DNA of 61,100 bases, taken from positions 1 to 61,100 of the forward strand of contig NZ_VOBQ01000026.1 of NCBI RefSeq assembly GCF_007833165.1. Reading direction: 5' to 3'. The stretch comes from Caenimonas sedimenti (GTDB lineage: Bacteria > Pseudomonadota > Gammaproteobacteria > Burkholderiales > Burkholderiaceae_C). The number at the start of each line of letters is the position of its first letter. The stretch's first letter is position 1. The position numbers and the translations under genes were made by a program. Below the pieces are notes generated by a model, which saw only the letters and a list, made by a program, of their open reading frames with translations, made no database searches and was not told the DNA's origin. This document shows, in pieces, positions 43,363 to 52,389 of the stretch.

Positions 43363-46035
43363 TCACTTGGTGAACACATCCGAGAGCAGCCGCAGGCCGG
43401 CAACGCCCAGCGCGCCCTGGTAGATGATCTGCGTCCAGTCGCGCCAGATGCGGCGCGAGGTGAACGCATCGGTGTCTTCCGGCACCAGGATCGTGTCCCC
43501 CGGGAGAATCGTGGTGGTTTCGCCACTGAACCAGCCGCCAGAGCCACCATGAAGGTTCTGCACGCTGCCGTTCGCGCGAGCCACCAGCACTTCGCGGGAT
43601 GCCGCGTTCCTGGTGGCGCCCCCCGCCAGCGCGATGTAGTCCTGCGCGCTGCGGCCGGGCCGGTAGACCATCGCGTTCGGCCGGTTCACGGCGCCCAGCA
43701 CGATCACCGTCGAAGGCCTGGCCGGGATGTAGACGCGGTCGCCATCCTGCAGGACGATGTCCAGCTTGTCGGGTTGCAGGCGGCCCGGCTCACCGACGGC
43801 TTCGGCGTCGAGCAGGATGCGCCCGCTGGCCTGCACCAGCCGCAGCTTGCGCACCAGGCGGCGCTGCGCGTCGAGCAGCGCCGCGCTGGCGTCCGGCGCG
43901 CCGGCGCCGCCGCCGTCCAGCGACTCGCGCAGCCGGGTGCTGGCGCTGCGTTCCAGCGATTCGCCGAGCCGGTCGACCAGGTTGTCGAGCTCCTGCTGCT
44001 GCAACTGGCGCGTTTCCTCCCGGACCAGTTCCGTGCCGTAAACGTAGGCGTTCTCGGTGAGGCCGCCGGCCTGCGCGATCACGTTGGCCAGCGGCTGCCC
44101 GAAGGCGATCTGGTACACGCCGGGCCGCGCGACCTCGCCCTCGATGCGGACGTACTGCGCCTGCTTGGCCACCGGCACCCGGATGTCGCGTTGCGAGAAG
44201 ACGGTGATGACGTCACCCGGCTCCAGCAGCTTGTTTTCGCTGGGGTCGCGTTCGACGATGGCGCGTCCCAGGTGGAACGGGATCAGGACGGTGCGCAGGG
44301 TCGCCGGATCGAAGCGTTCGATGGACGCGTAGTCCCAGTAGATGTCCTGGTTGCCGCGCGCGAGCTCGTCGAGCATGTCGGGCCGCGGCGCCGCCGGCGG
44401 CAGGCCGGAGCGGTAGATCGGCTCGTCGCCGGAAGGGCCCTCGGTGCCGTTGTAGGTGCGCACGCGTCCCGGCGGCGTGGCCGCTTCGGTCTGGGGCCTG
44501 CGCAGGCGGTCTTCAGCGTCCCGGCTCGCTGCACCCTGCTGCGCATACCCGCTCATGCTGCGATCCGCCGGGCCCACTGGCTGGCGCTGCACCATGGCTT
44601 CCAGCGAACCTGGCGGCTGGTTGGCCGCCACCCGCCCGCCCGTGGCCGGCTTGTCGAGCAACCAGTGGAAGCCGCGGCCTTTTTCATTGCGCACCTGCCA
44701 GTACTGGTGGGCCAGCAGCGCCATCTGGTTCGGCACGACGTCGGTGACGCGCATGCCCCGCGTGAAAGGCAGGCGCTGTGTCTCGGGCACGTGGCCGCGC
44801 AACGTCACTTCATTCTCGAAGCGCGGCGAGATCGGGTTGATCTGCACCACGTCGCCGTCCTGCATCAGGCGCGCGGTCTGCGCCGGCTCGGTGGTGAATT
44901 CGGCAACCACGCGCGACTGCCGGTTCTCGATGCGTTCCACGACCACGCGGCCAGCCCGTGCGGTGGTCGAGAGCCCACCGGCCAGGTCGATCAGCTCTTT
45001 CAGGTTGGTGCGCGGCGTGAGTTCGTAGATGGCGGGGTTCTGCACGCTCCCGGCGATGGCGGCATAACCCAGCGCCGGCGGGAAGTAGATGACGTCGCCG
45101 GACTGCAGCCGCACGTCCTTCGACTTGTCGCCCCGCGCGATGAAGTCGTACAGGTCGAGCTCCGTGACCACCACGTTGTTGCGCCTGAGGACGATCTTGC
45201 GCATGCTGCCGTTTTCCGCCGGCCCGCCCACCGCGAAGACCGCATTGACCAGGCTGGCCAGGCCGCCGAGCGTGTAGGCACCCGGCTTGGCGGCGCGCCC
45301 GGTCACGAACACCTGCATCGTGTGGATGGCGCCCAGCGACACGTCGAGGTCGAAGCCCTTGTAGGTGCGCGCCAGGCGGTTGCGGATCAGGCCCTTCAGC
45401 TCCTGGAAGCTCACGCCGCCGACCGGCACCGCGCCCACGATCGGGATGTAAAGCAGGCCGGTCTTCTCGACGCTGGCCACGAAATCCATGTCGACCTGGC
45501 CCCAGGCGCGGATGCGGATTTCATCCCCGGGCGAGATCATGTAGTTCGCCGGCGGGGCAATGCGGTCGGCCAGCGAAAAAGTCGTGGGCGGCGCGCCGAA
45601 CAGGGAGAGGCCGTAGTGTTCGATGTCGCGGCCGCGCGTCTTGAAGATCAGCTGCTGGAATTCGCTGCGGGAACGGTTCTGCGCCGCGGCTTCATCGGAG
45701 ACCTGGCCGGGATAGGGTGCGTTGGGATTCACGCCCGGGCCGGGCACGTTGCCGCCGGTGGGGACTTCGACCCGCTGGCCCGCGTCGATGCGGATGGACT
45801 GTTGCGCCGGCAAGGCCTGGGAGCGGATGCTGATGGGCGCCGCGCCGGTGGAGATGTAATCCTGCATGCCACGAGAACTCAGGTCGCTCGAGGGCGAGAG
45901 GCGCAACCCCTCCTCCGACACCTGAGCGAAGGCCAGCGCCGAAGCCCAGCACAGCGCGGCGCACGCGGCCCACCTGGCGGCTCGCATGGCCAACGGCGTG
46001 GTGCGGATGGCGCGGATCGTGGACTGCTGGTGCAT
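43363..46035 (-). CDS. Polysaccharide export outer-membrane protein with five SLBB-like domains (Wza family)
   Basis: An 890-residue periplasmic/outer-membrane export protein, more than twice the length of E. coli Wza. I prefer ATG 46035 because AAGGG lies 9 nt before it; ATG 46059 is an alternative without a ribosome site. Signal peptide ends ASALAFAQ with no lipobox cysteine, unlike Wza. The export domain starts near 164 (YMISPGDEIRIRAWG), and SLBB-like modules lie near 239, 324, 407, 626 and 777. The C-terminal segment (RRIWRDWTQIIYQGALGVAG) looks like the amphipathic helix that forms the Wza outer-membrane pore. Forms the exit channel for the polymer. Confidence 0.88.
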   Translation of the reverse strand: MHQQSTIRAIRTTPLAMRAARWAACAALCWASALAFAQVSEEGLRLSPSSDLSSRGMQDYISTGAAPISIRSQALPAQQSIRIDAGQRVEVPTGGNVPGPGVNPNAPYPGQVSDEAAAQNRSRSEFQQLIFKTRGRDIEHYGLSLFGAPPTTFSLADRIAPPANYMISPGDEIRIRAWGQVDMDFVASVEKTGLLYIPIVGAVPVGGVSFQELKGLIRNRLARTYKGFDLDVSLGAIHTMQVFVTGRAAKPGAYTLGGLASLVNAVFAVGGPAENGSMRKIVLRRNNVVVTELDLYDFIARGDKSKDVRLQSGDVIYFPPALGYAAIAGSVQNPAIYELTPRTNLKELIDLAGGLSTTARAGRVVVERIENRQSRVVAEFTTEPAQTARLMQDGDVVQINPISPRFENEVTLRGHVPETQRLPFTRGMRVTDVVPNQMALLAHQYWQVRNEKGRGFHWLLDKPATGGRVAANQPPGSLEAMVQRQPVGPADRSMSGYAQQGAASRDAEDRLRRPQTEAATPPGRVRTYNGTEGPSGDEPIYRSGLPPAAPRPDMLDELARGNQDIYWDYASIERFDPATLRTVLIPFHLGRAIVERDPSENKLLEPGDVITVFSQRDIRVPVAKQAQYVRIEGEVARPGVYQIAFGQPLANVIAQAGGLTENAYVYGTELVREETRQLQQQELDNLVDRLGESLERSASTRLRESLDGGGAGAPDASAALLDAQRRLVRKLRLVQASGRILLDAEAVGEPGRLQPDKLDIVLQDGDRVYIPARPSTVIVLGAVNRPNAMVYRPGRSAQDYIALAGGATRNAASREVLVARANGSVQNLHGGSGGWFSGETTTILPGDTILVPEDTDAFTSRRIWRDWTQIIYQGALGVAGLRLLSDVFTK

Positions 46036-46076
46036 TGCGTTGAACCCTTGGCTGTTCATTATCAGTGCGACTGCGC

Positions 46077-46808
46077 TCAACCCCGCGATTGCACGACGTC
46101 CGAAAGCCCCGGCGGCGGTGTTGGCACCAGGGGTTGTTGCCGCAAGCTGACGCGGACCAGGTCTTCGTCGGCGCCGAGGCGGCGCAGCCAAGCGGAAACA
46201 TGGGCCAGGACGCCGGCCCTGCTGACGATCATGGCGGCGGTCAGCAGGCACAGGCGCAGGTCCATCGCCAGCGTCTGGCGCTGCACGTAGAACAGGCCCA
46301 GGCGGCTTTTCCAGGGGCGGATCAACTGGTTGTAGGCGAGGTCGGGGTCGGCGTGCGGCGCCAGGATGTCGCCCTCGTCGGCGAAGACGATGGAAGCGAA
46401 ATCGGTGATGCCGGGGCGCACGTCCAGCAGCCCCCGCTCGACCTGGCTGTACAGGTCGGTTTCGCGCTGCACGTTGGGCCGCGGTCCGACCAGGCTCATG
46501 TCCCCCTTCAGCACGTTCCACAGCTGCGTCAGCTCGTCGAGCTTGTAGCGCCGGATCCAGCGCCCGACCGCGGTGATGCGCATGTCGTTGGCGCCGGTGG
46601 AGTCGACGCCGGTCTTGTCCGCGTTCTTCGTCATGGACCGCAGCTTGACCATGCGGAAGGTGCCGCCCCCCTTGGCGACCCGGGGCGCGATGTAGAACGG
46701 CGAGTGGCCGTCCTGGCGCCAGACGAGGAAGCAGGCGACGAGGAGGACCGGTGATGCAAGCGCCAGCAGCACCAGGCTGACGGCGACGTCGAAGAGGCGC
46801 TTCAGCAT
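46077..46808 (-). CDS. Initiating sugar transferase (bacterial sugar transferase family)
   Basis: A 243-residue membrane-associated phosphoglycosyl transferase that puts the first sugar phosphate on undecaprenyl phosphate. It has a single N-terminal re-entrant membrane helix (LFDVAVSLVLLALASPVLLVACFLV), then FRMVKLRSM and DELTQLWNVLKGDMSLVGPRP, the catalytic core. It lacks the extra multi-pass domain of WcaJ, as in PglC-like enzymes. The overlap with E1 beta is 7 bp. The first sugar is not predictable. Confidence 0.92.
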   Translation of the reverse strand: MLKRLFDVAVSLVLLALASPVLLVACFLVWRQDGHSPFYIAPRVAKGGGTFRMVKLRSMTKNADKTGVDSTGANDMRITAVGRWIRRYKLDELTQLWNVLKGDMSLVGPRPNVQRETDLYSQVERGLLDVRPGITDFASIVFADEGDILAPHADPDLAYNQLIRPWKSRLGLFYVQRQTLAMDLRLCLLTAAMIVSRAGVLAHVSAWLRRLGADEDLVRVSLRQQPLVPTPPPGLSDVVQSRG

Positions 46809-47794
46809 GCGGCCAGGCAGGCCCGGGCGATGGCTTCGATGCCGCTCGCCTGCGGGTAGTACGCGTCTTCCAGGTTGCCGGCGGAGGGCGCGGGGGCGTC
46901 GGGCAGGGTCACGCGCCGGGGCGAGGATTTCCAGGCGCCCAGCGGGACCCGCTCCGCGGCCTGCGCGATCACTTCACCGGCCAGGCCACAGGTGCTCCAG
47001 CCTCCGTCCACGACGAGCAGGCGGCCGGTCTTTTCGACGGACCGCGCGACCAGGCCGCAGTCGAGCGGATTGATGACGCGCAGGTCGATCACGTCGCAGG
47101 AGACGCCCTGCTGCCGCAGCGCGTCCGCCACTTCCAGGCACTGCGTCGTGGTGTAGCTGGCGCCAACGAGCGTGAGGTCGGTCCCGCTTTCCAGCAGGGC
47201 CGGGCCCATGAGATGCAGCGGCAGGGGCGGCGTCGCGATCGGCGCGATCTCCGCGGTGCGCCCGTACAGCCAGCGGTCGTCGATGTAGAGCACCGGGTCG
47301 TCGCACAGCACGGCGGCGATCAGCATGTCGCGCGCATCGGCCACCGTGGCCGGCATCACCACGCGCAGGCCTGGGATGTGGGCGAACCAGGCATGCAGGG
47401 CCTGCGAATGCTGTGAACCCTGTTCGCCGCCGCGGTTGATGACACCGCGGATCGTGACGGCCGGATGCGCCTGCCCGCCGAAGGTCGACGACCATTTGGC
47501 GGCCTGGTTCACGATGGCATCCATGCAGTACAGCATGAAGTCCATGCGCGGATGCACGACGATCGGCCGGTACCCGTACAGCGAAGCACCGATGGCCGCG
47601 CCGGTGCAGGCGGATTCGGAAACCGGCGTGTCGATCACGCGGTCGGTGCCGAACTTCTTCTCCAGGTCGGTCATGGAATTGCCCACGTACCACGGGCTCC
47701 ACAGGCCCTGGCCCATGACGAAGACTTCCGGGTGGCGCGACAACAGGTAGTCGAACCCCAGCCGGATGGCGTCGCCGTAGGTCGTGGTCGTCAT
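46802..47794 (-). CDS. Thiamine-diphosphate dehydrogenase-type E1 beta subunit
   Basis: A 330-residue protein of the 2-oxoacid dehydrogenase E1 beta (transketolase-like C-terminal) family. Seen: YGDAIRLGFDYLLSRHPEVFVMGQ, DTPVSESACTGAAIGASLYGYRPIV, HSQALHAWFAHIPGLRVVMPATVADARDML and CDVIDLRVINPLDCGLVARSVEKTGRLLVVD. Start ATG 47794 overlaps the alpha-subunit stop. No lipoyl E2 or E3 gene is present. Works with the adjacent alpha subunit, in an unusual setting between a DegT aminotransferase and the sugar transferase (see findings). Confidence 0.88.
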   Translation of the reverse strand: MTTTTYGDAIRLGFDYLLSRHPEVFVMGQGLWSPWYVGNSMTDLEKKFGTDRVIDTPVSESACTGAAIGASLYGYRPIVVHPRMDFMLYCMDAIVNQAAKWSSTFGGQAHPAVTIRGVINRGGEQGSQHSQALHAWFAHIPGLRVVMPATVADARDMLIAAVLCDDPVLYIDDRWLYGRTAEIAPIATPPLPLHLMGPALLESGTDLTLVGASYTTTQCLEVADALRQQGVSCDVIDLRVINPLDCGLVARSVEKTGRLLVVDGGWSTCGLAGEVIAQAAERVPLGAWKSSPRRVTLPDAPAPSAGNLEDAYYPQASGIEAIARACLAAC

Positions 47795-48876
47795 GCGGCC
47801 CGCTCCACTGGTGCGTAGACGCAATCCATCATTTGACCGGCGGGCGGCAGCGGATCGCGCAAGGCCTGCGCCCAAGCCGCGGCCACTTCGGCGGCCACTT
47901 CCTCGGCGATGATCTCCAGCATGCGCGGCGGAGTGCCAGTGGCCCTCAGCGCCCGGGCGAGCCGGCCGACCGGGTCGCGCAGCTTCCAGTTCACCAGGTC
48001 GCCCTGGCGGTCCACGCCGACGTCCTGGTCTTCCTTGGGGCCGACGTGGCCGCGCCAGCGGTAGGTCACCGCCTCCAGGAACCCCGGCATGTTGTCGCTG
48101 CGGCAGGCTTCCAGCAGGTTCGCGGCATGCCCGCTGACCTGCACGACGTCGTTGCCGTCGCACAGCGCATTGGGGATGCCGTTGGCATCGGCGAAGCGGC
48201 CGAGCTTGTCGCTGGGCTGGCGCAGGTCGATGTGCAGGTGGCTGGCGAACAGGTTGTTCTCGGCCACGAACAGGACCGGCAGGCGCATGACGGCCGCGAG
48301 GTTCATCGACTCGTGCACCACGCCCTCCTCGAACGCGCCGTCGCCCACGTAGACCACGGCCACATCGCCGCCGCCGCTCATCTTGGCGGCCAGCGCCGCC
48401 CCGACCGCGATGGGGACCGTGGCCGCCACGATCGGCACCGAGCCGCCGAAACCGGCGCCGCCGTTCCACAGGTGCATGGAACCCCCCATGCCGCGGGACG
48501 CGCCCGTGACCCGGCCGAGCACCTCGGCGAACAGGCTGTGCAGGCTGCCGCCCATCGCCAGGTAGTGGCCGTGCGAGCGATGCGCGCCGAACACGCGATC
48601 GGTGGGCCGCAGATGGGCGCTGACGCCGACCGGGATGGCTTCCTGCCCGATGGCCAGGTGGGCGGGGCAACGCACGCTGCGTTCCTCCACCCCCAGGCCG
48701 ATGCGCTCTTCGGCCTGGCGGATCATCAGCATCGCGCGGTAGTGGGCGAACAGGTCGTCCACGTCGGTGTCCGCGGTGAACACCGTCTGCTGGAATTCCT
48801 CGGCTTCGCCCAGGTTGCCGAGCCGGGGCAGCCTCGGAATCCGGAGGCTGCGGGTGAGCTGTTCACGCGTTGGCAT
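47791..48876 (-). CDS. Thiamine-diphosphate dehydrogenase-type E1 alpha subunit
   Basis: A 361-residue E1 alpha protein. The thiamine-diphosphate motif runs from VYVGDGAFEEGVVHESMN to VLFVAENN, and RSHGHYLAMGG plus GMGGSMHLW are the alpha-family stretches. Resembles pyruvate/acetoin-type E1 alpha and lacks an obvious E2-binding partner in the operon. Its start overlaps the DegT gene by 14 bp. Predicted to form an active-aldehyde intermediate from a 2-oxoacid; acceptor not known. Confidence 0.88.
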   Translation of the reverse strand: MPTREQLTRSLRIPRLPRLGNLGEAEEFQQTVFTADTDVDDLFAHYRAMLMIRQAEERIGLGVEERSVRCPAHLAIGQEAIPVGVSAHLRPTDRVFGAHRSHGHYLAMGGSLHSLFAEVLGRVTGASRGMGGSMHLWNGGAGFGGSVPIVAATVPIAVGAALAAKMSGGGDVAVVYVGDGAFEEGVVHESMNLAAVMRLPVLFVAENNLFASHLHIDLRQPSDKLGRFADANGIPNALCDGNDVVQVSGHAANLLEACRSDNMPGFLEAVTYRWRGHVGPKEDQDVGVDRQGDLVNWKLRDPVGRLARALRATGTPPRMLEIIAEEVAAEVAAAWAQALRDPLPPAGQMMDCVYAPVERAA

Positions 48877-49972
48877 AGAAGCTTCCGATCGTGTCGCAGA
48901 TGGAGTCGACGTCGTCGTCGGCCAGCGCCGTGTTCATGGGCAGCAGCAGGCAGCGCTCGAAGAACCGGTCGGTGCGCGGCAACTGCGTGGTGAATCCGAG
49001 CGCCTTGAACTGGTGCACGGGCGTCCCCGCCCACTGGATGATGGTCCGGACGCCGTGGTTCTGCAAATGTTCGCGCAGGGCGTCGCGCCGGTCGGCTTCG
49101 ATCTCGTAGTTCTGATAGACGTCGAAGTGCCGGGGATCGGCGTCGGGCGCGGGCGGCAGAGCGACCTGCGGCAGGCTGCCAAGCCGGTCCTGGTAGCGCT
49201 GCGCGATCGCACGCCGGCGCGCCATGGCCTCCGGATACGTCTTGAACTTGTGCAGCAGCACGGCCGCCTGCAGGTTGTCCAGCCGGGAGTTCAGCCCCCA
49301 GGCGACCACCTTGCCTTCGTCGTTGCGGCCGTGATCCCGCAGGAGCTTGACCTGCGTCGCGATCGCGTCGTCGTTGGTGACGATGGCGCCGCCGTCGCCG
49401 AACGCGCCCAGCAGCTTGGCGGGATAGAAGCTGAAAGTGCCGAACGCGCCGAAGGTGCCTGCCGCGCGGCCGCCGAAGCGCGATCCCAGCGCCTGCGCCG
49501 CGTCTTCGCAGACCAGCAGCCCGTGCCGTTTCGCCACGGCGCCGATGGCGTCCATGTCGCAGGTGCGGCCGTTGATCTGCACCGGCATGATCGCGCGCGT
49601 GCGGGGCGTGATGCGGTGCTCGATGTCCGCCGGATCCAGCATGTGATCGGCGCCGCATTCCGCCAGCACGGGCGTGGCGCCCACCCATTGCACGGCGGCG
49701 GCGGAGGCGATGTAGGTGTGCGACGGCAGGATCACTTCATCCCCGGGGCCGATGCCGGCGGCCTTCAGCCCGATCACGATGGCGTCGGTGCCATTGGCGA
49801 CGCCCAGCACGTGCCGCACGCCGAGGAACTCCGCGAGGGCCTGCTCGAGTTCCGTGCATTCCTTCTGCAGGATGTACGCCCCGCGGCTGCACACCGACCG
49901 CATCACCTCGAGCAGGGCGGCTTCGTCACCGGTGAACAGCTGCGGATAGGGGAAGAAGGGGATGTTGCGCAC
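48863..49972 (-). CDS. DegT/DnrJ/EryC1/StrS-family aminotransferase
   Basis: A 369-residue pyridoxal-phosphate enzyme that aminates keto sugars bound to nucleotides. Start is taken as GTG 49972 (MRNIPFFPYPQLFTGDEAALLE) because the family begins this way; no strong ribosome site is seen. Seen: GVANGTDAIVIGLKAAGIGPGDEVI, EDAAQALGSRFGG and TFSFYPAKLLGAFGDGGA, where the lysine of FYPAKLLG is the cofactor-binding residue. Product probably a 3- or 4-amino sugar donor. Confidence 0.9.
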   Translation of the reverse strand: MRNIPFFPYPQLFTGDEAALLEVMRSVCSRGAYILQKECTELEQALAEFLGVRHVLGVANGTDAIVIGLKAAGIGPGDEVILPSHTYIASAAAVQWVGATPVLAECGADHMLDPADIEHRITPRTRAIMPVQINGRTCDMDAIGAVAKRHGLLVCEDAAQALGSRFGGRAAGTFGAFGTFSFYPAKLLGAFGDGGAIVTNDDAIATQVKLLRDHGRNDEGKVVAWGLNSRLDNLQAAVLLHKFKTYPEAMARRRAIAQRYQDRLGSLPQVALPPAPDADPRHFDVYQNYEIEADRRDALREHLQNHGVRTIIQWAGTPVHQFKALGFTTQLPRTDRFFERCLLLPMNTALADDDVDSICDTIGSFYANA

Positions 49973-50009
49973 GGCGGACTCTGCGGGTGGTGTTGGGGAT
50001 CGGCCGGCT

Positions 50010-50783
50010 TCAGGCCGGCTTGCGCGCGGCGCAGAACAGGACCTTGTGGCCGCGATCCGGACGATCCGGCGCCAGCGGCGTGGGCGGGGTTGCACGGGCA
50101 GGCGTGTACACGATCTCCGCCGGCATGGGCCGCAGCTTGCCGAAGACCAGGCGTTTGAGCAACCTTTTCGCGCCCATGGATTTGGGGATCAGGTTCAGCC
50201 GCACCGCGAGATTCTTCACCGGGCGCAGCAGCTTCTGCACCGCGGAGATTTCCGCGATGGGGGTGTCGCCGAACACCTGGACTTCGAAGCCCGCGGCGCC
50301 GAGGCGCTGCGCCAGCTCGCAGACGCCCAGGTATTCGTGGCTGTACGGGCTGGGATTGAAATCGAACAGGTCCTTGTTGGCCGTGGCCAGCAGCAGCGTG
50401 CCGCCCGGCCGCAGCACGCGCCTGGCCTCGCGGAAGAAGGCGTCGGCATCGGCCAGGTAATACAGGGCTTCGAACAGCACCAGCACGTCGAGTTGGGCGT
50501 CGGGCAAGTCTGGCCGCTGTGCATCGAGCTTCCCCAGGGTGATCCGGTCCCCATAGTGCGCCTTCGCCAGCGCGAGCATGGCGTCGCTGCTGTCGGAGGC
50601 AGCAAAGCTGCGCGCCACCTGCGCCAGCACGCCGGCCCCTTGCGCCGTGCCGCACGCAAGCTCGTGCACGTCGCAGCCTGAGCAATACGAGCGCGCCCAG
50701 AAATAACGGCGTTCGAGCCGCTCGATCTGTTCTGCGCTGACCGGGTCGTTGGCGAGTTCGGTCACCTCGCGGTAGTCAATCAT
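50010..50783 (-). CDS. Class I SAM-dependent methyltransferase
   Basis: A 257-residue cytoplasmic methyltransferase, first gene of the polysaccharide operon. Start ATG 50783 (MIDYREVTELANDPVSAEQ). Seen: VHELACGTAQGAGVLAQVA (SAM motif), LDVLVLFEALYYLADADAFFREARRVLRPGG. The C-terminal third includes a basic stretch (AKRLLKRLVFGK). Substrate unknown; in the operon it likely methylates a nucleotide sugar or repeat unit. Two further methyltransferases occur at the operon end and convergently. Confidence 0.87.
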   Translation of the reverse strand: MIDYREVTELANDPVSAEQIERLERRYFWARSYCSGCDVHELACGTAQGAGVLAQVARSFAASDSSDAMLALAKAHYGDRITLGKLDAQRPDLPDAQLDVLVLFEALYYLADADAFFREARRVLRPGGTLLLATANKDLFDFNPSPYSHEYLGVCELAQRLGAAGFEVQVFGDTPIAEISAVQKLLRPVKNLAVRLNLIPKSMGAKRLLKRLVFGKLRPMPAEIVYTPARATPPTPLAPDRPDRGHKVLFCAARKPA

Positions 50784-50960
50784 TTTTGACTTCGATGGGA
50801 CTTTCGTTGTAACCCACATTGGCCCCAAGAAAGTATCTCATGGGGGCGTAACATTTACACACATCCGTCAGGAACCGCAGTAAGTCCGCGTGAGATCTTG
50901 CGCGCAGCCGCTTCAATTTTTGAGCACCGTTACAAATAGCGCGGCTACATTCATCCATTC
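50784..50960. other. Divergent intergenic region between polysaccharide operon and epimerase
   Basis: 177 bp of relatively AT-rich DNA. It contains TTGTAAC (50807-50813) and its complement GTTACAA (50929-50935), plus another GTAAC (50848-50852). I could not assign clear promoter boxes; both transcripts must start here. Confidence 0.5.
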
Positions 50961-51893
50961 ATGCAGACCGTCCTGATCACCGGTGGCGCGGGCTTCATCG
51001 GATCCCACAGCGTCCGGGCCTTGCTCGACCGGGGCTGGCGGGTCCGCGTGCTGGACAACCTGTCCACCGGGAAAGTCGACCGCCTCCGTGCGGATGCGCA
51101 CGCTGCTGGCCGGCTCGACGTGATCGAGGCGGATGTGCGCGACGCCGCCGCGGTGAACGCCGCGGTGCAGGGTTGCGACGCCGTCCTGCACTTGGCGGCC
51201 CAGGTGTCGGTGCAATGGTCCATCGCCGAACCGGTTGCATCGGCCGCCAACAACGTCACCGGATTCATCAACGTGCTGGAGGCCGTGCGCGCCCATCGCA
51301 TCGCCCGCGTGGTCTACGCGTCGAGCGCCGCCGTTTTCGGCACGCCGGCCAGCCTGCCGGTCGACGAGCAAGCCGCCACTGCGCCACTTTCGCCGTATGG
51401 GCTGGAGAAGGTCATCAACGAGCAGTACGCCGCCTTGTACCGTTCCCTGCACGGCGTCTCGGCGCTCGGCATGCGCTACTTCAACGTCTACGGGCCTGCG
51501 CAGGACCCGCACTCGCCGTACGCGGGGGTCATCAGCAAGTTCGCCGCGGCCCTGCTGGAAGGACGGCCTCTGCAGGTTTACGGTGACGGCCTGCAGACCA
51601 GGGACTTCGTCTACGTCGAAGATGTCGCACGGGCCAACGTGCAGGCGCTGGAAAGTGGGGTGTCCGGCGTCGTCAACGTGGGCCAGGGGCATTCCATCAC
51701 GGTGCGCCAGTTGATCGACGAGATGAGCAGGGCCTTCGACAGGCCGGCAACGCTGAACCAGCGCCCGGCGGTCCTCGGCGACATCCTGCATTCGGCGACG
51801 CGGATCGACCTGGCCCGGGACCTGCTGGCGTGGCAGCCCACGACGCCGCTGGCGGACGGCCTTGCTGCGCTCGCGGCTTCACTGGGGACGTGA
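50961..51893 (+). CDS. NAD-dependent nucleotide-sugar epimerase/dehydratase (GalE/WbpP-like)
   Basis: A 310-residue short-chain-dehydrogenase-like enzyme. The NAD-binding motif TGGAGFIGS is at about residues 7-15, catalytic serine region SSAAVFG, and the YxxxK pair is Tyr146/Lys150 (SPYGLEK). RYFNVYGPAQDP and SPYAGVISKF are typical of UDP-hexosamine 4-epimerases. It is divergent from the polysaccharide operon and likely supplies a donor sugar for it. No overlap with neighbours. Confidence 0.9.
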   Translation: MQTVLITGGAGFIGSHSVRALLDRGWRVRVLDNLSTGKVDRLRADAHAAGRLDVIEADVRDAAAVNAAVQGCDAVLHLAAQVSVQWSIAEPVASAANNVTGFINVLEAVRAHRIARVVYASSAAVFGTPASLPVDEQAATAPLSPYGLEKVINEQYAALYRSLHGVSALGMRYFNVYGPAQDPHSPYAGVISKFAAALLEGRPLQVYGDGLQTRDFVYVEDVARANVQALESGVSGVVNVGQGHSITVRQLIDEMSRAFDRPATLNQRPAVLGDILHSATRIDLARDLLAWQPTTPLADGLAALAASLGT

Positions 51894-51938
51894 GACGTTG
51901 CCGGCAGGCAACGGCTGGACGCCAGGCGCCGCGTGCTG

Positions 51939-51953
51939 CTAATACAGCGCTAA
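51939..51953. promoter_or_regulatory. Candidate PmrA/QseB-type box upstream of the two-component operon
   Basis: Two CTAA half-sites at 51939-51942 and 51950-51953, start to start exactly 11 bp (GCTAA-N6-GCTAA). It lies about 50 bp before the ATG at 52002. The spacing is that of OmpR/PmrA-type tandem sites; autoregulation is inferred. Confidence 0.55.
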
Positions 51954-52001
51954 CGATGGCCGTCTATCGTGCTGCCATCCCCTCATTCATCCGGTCCTGC
52001 C

Positions 52002-52385
52002 ATGCACGACATCACCCACAAGCTCGCCGTCGGCCTTCTCGCCGCTGCTGCCCTCGCCGCGCTGGCGGCCGCCTGGACGCTGGACGGCCCAGCCGGCCTG
52101 GCGGCGGCGCACCGGCAGTGGATCCTGGTCGGCCTGGCCGCGAGCCTGCTGGCCGCGCTGGCGTGGCCGGCCTTGCGTTTGCCCGCCATCGGCGCCGCCT
52201 TGCTGGTGCAGGTGGCGTACCTGGCGGCGGCGGTGCTGGTCCAGGGGGTCGAGCCGGCGTCCGCGTCGCTGGCACCGGAGGTCGCCCAGTCGCTGCTGCT
52301 GCTGGCCGCCGGCTGGCTGTTCCTGCATGAAGCCCGCCAGGAAGCCCGCTGGGACGGCGTGCTACCTTTGCGGCAGGAAGGTTGA
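52002..52385 (+). CDS. Small inner-membrane protein preceding a two-component system
   Basis: A 127-residue protein with four hydrophobic segments (about residues 8-27, 38-58, 60-80 and 95-112), rich in alanine and leucine. I recognise no family. The ATG at 52002 (MHDITHKLAVGLLAAAALAAL) is chosen; the frame is open 33 nt further upstream. It is 4 bp before the response-regulator gene and would be cotranscribed. It might modulate the sensor kinase, which is only inferred from position. Confidence 0.7.
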   Translation: MHDITHKLAVGLLAAAALAALAAAWTLDGPAGLAAAHRQWILVGLAASLLAALAWPALRLPAIGAALLVQVAYLAAAVLVQGVEPASASLAPEVAQSLLLLAAGWLFLHEARQEARWDGVLPLRQEG

Positions 52386-52389
52386 TCTC

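Noticed and set aside
43549..46290. Plus-strand frame of about 910 codons opposite the export gene
   Set aside because: The minus strand encodes a complete SLBB export protein; the plus-strand product has no recognisable motif.
50807..50935. TTGTAAC/GTTACAA inverted pair as an operator
   Set aside because: Seven base pairs over more than 100 bp spacing is too weak; mentioned only as content of the intergenic region.
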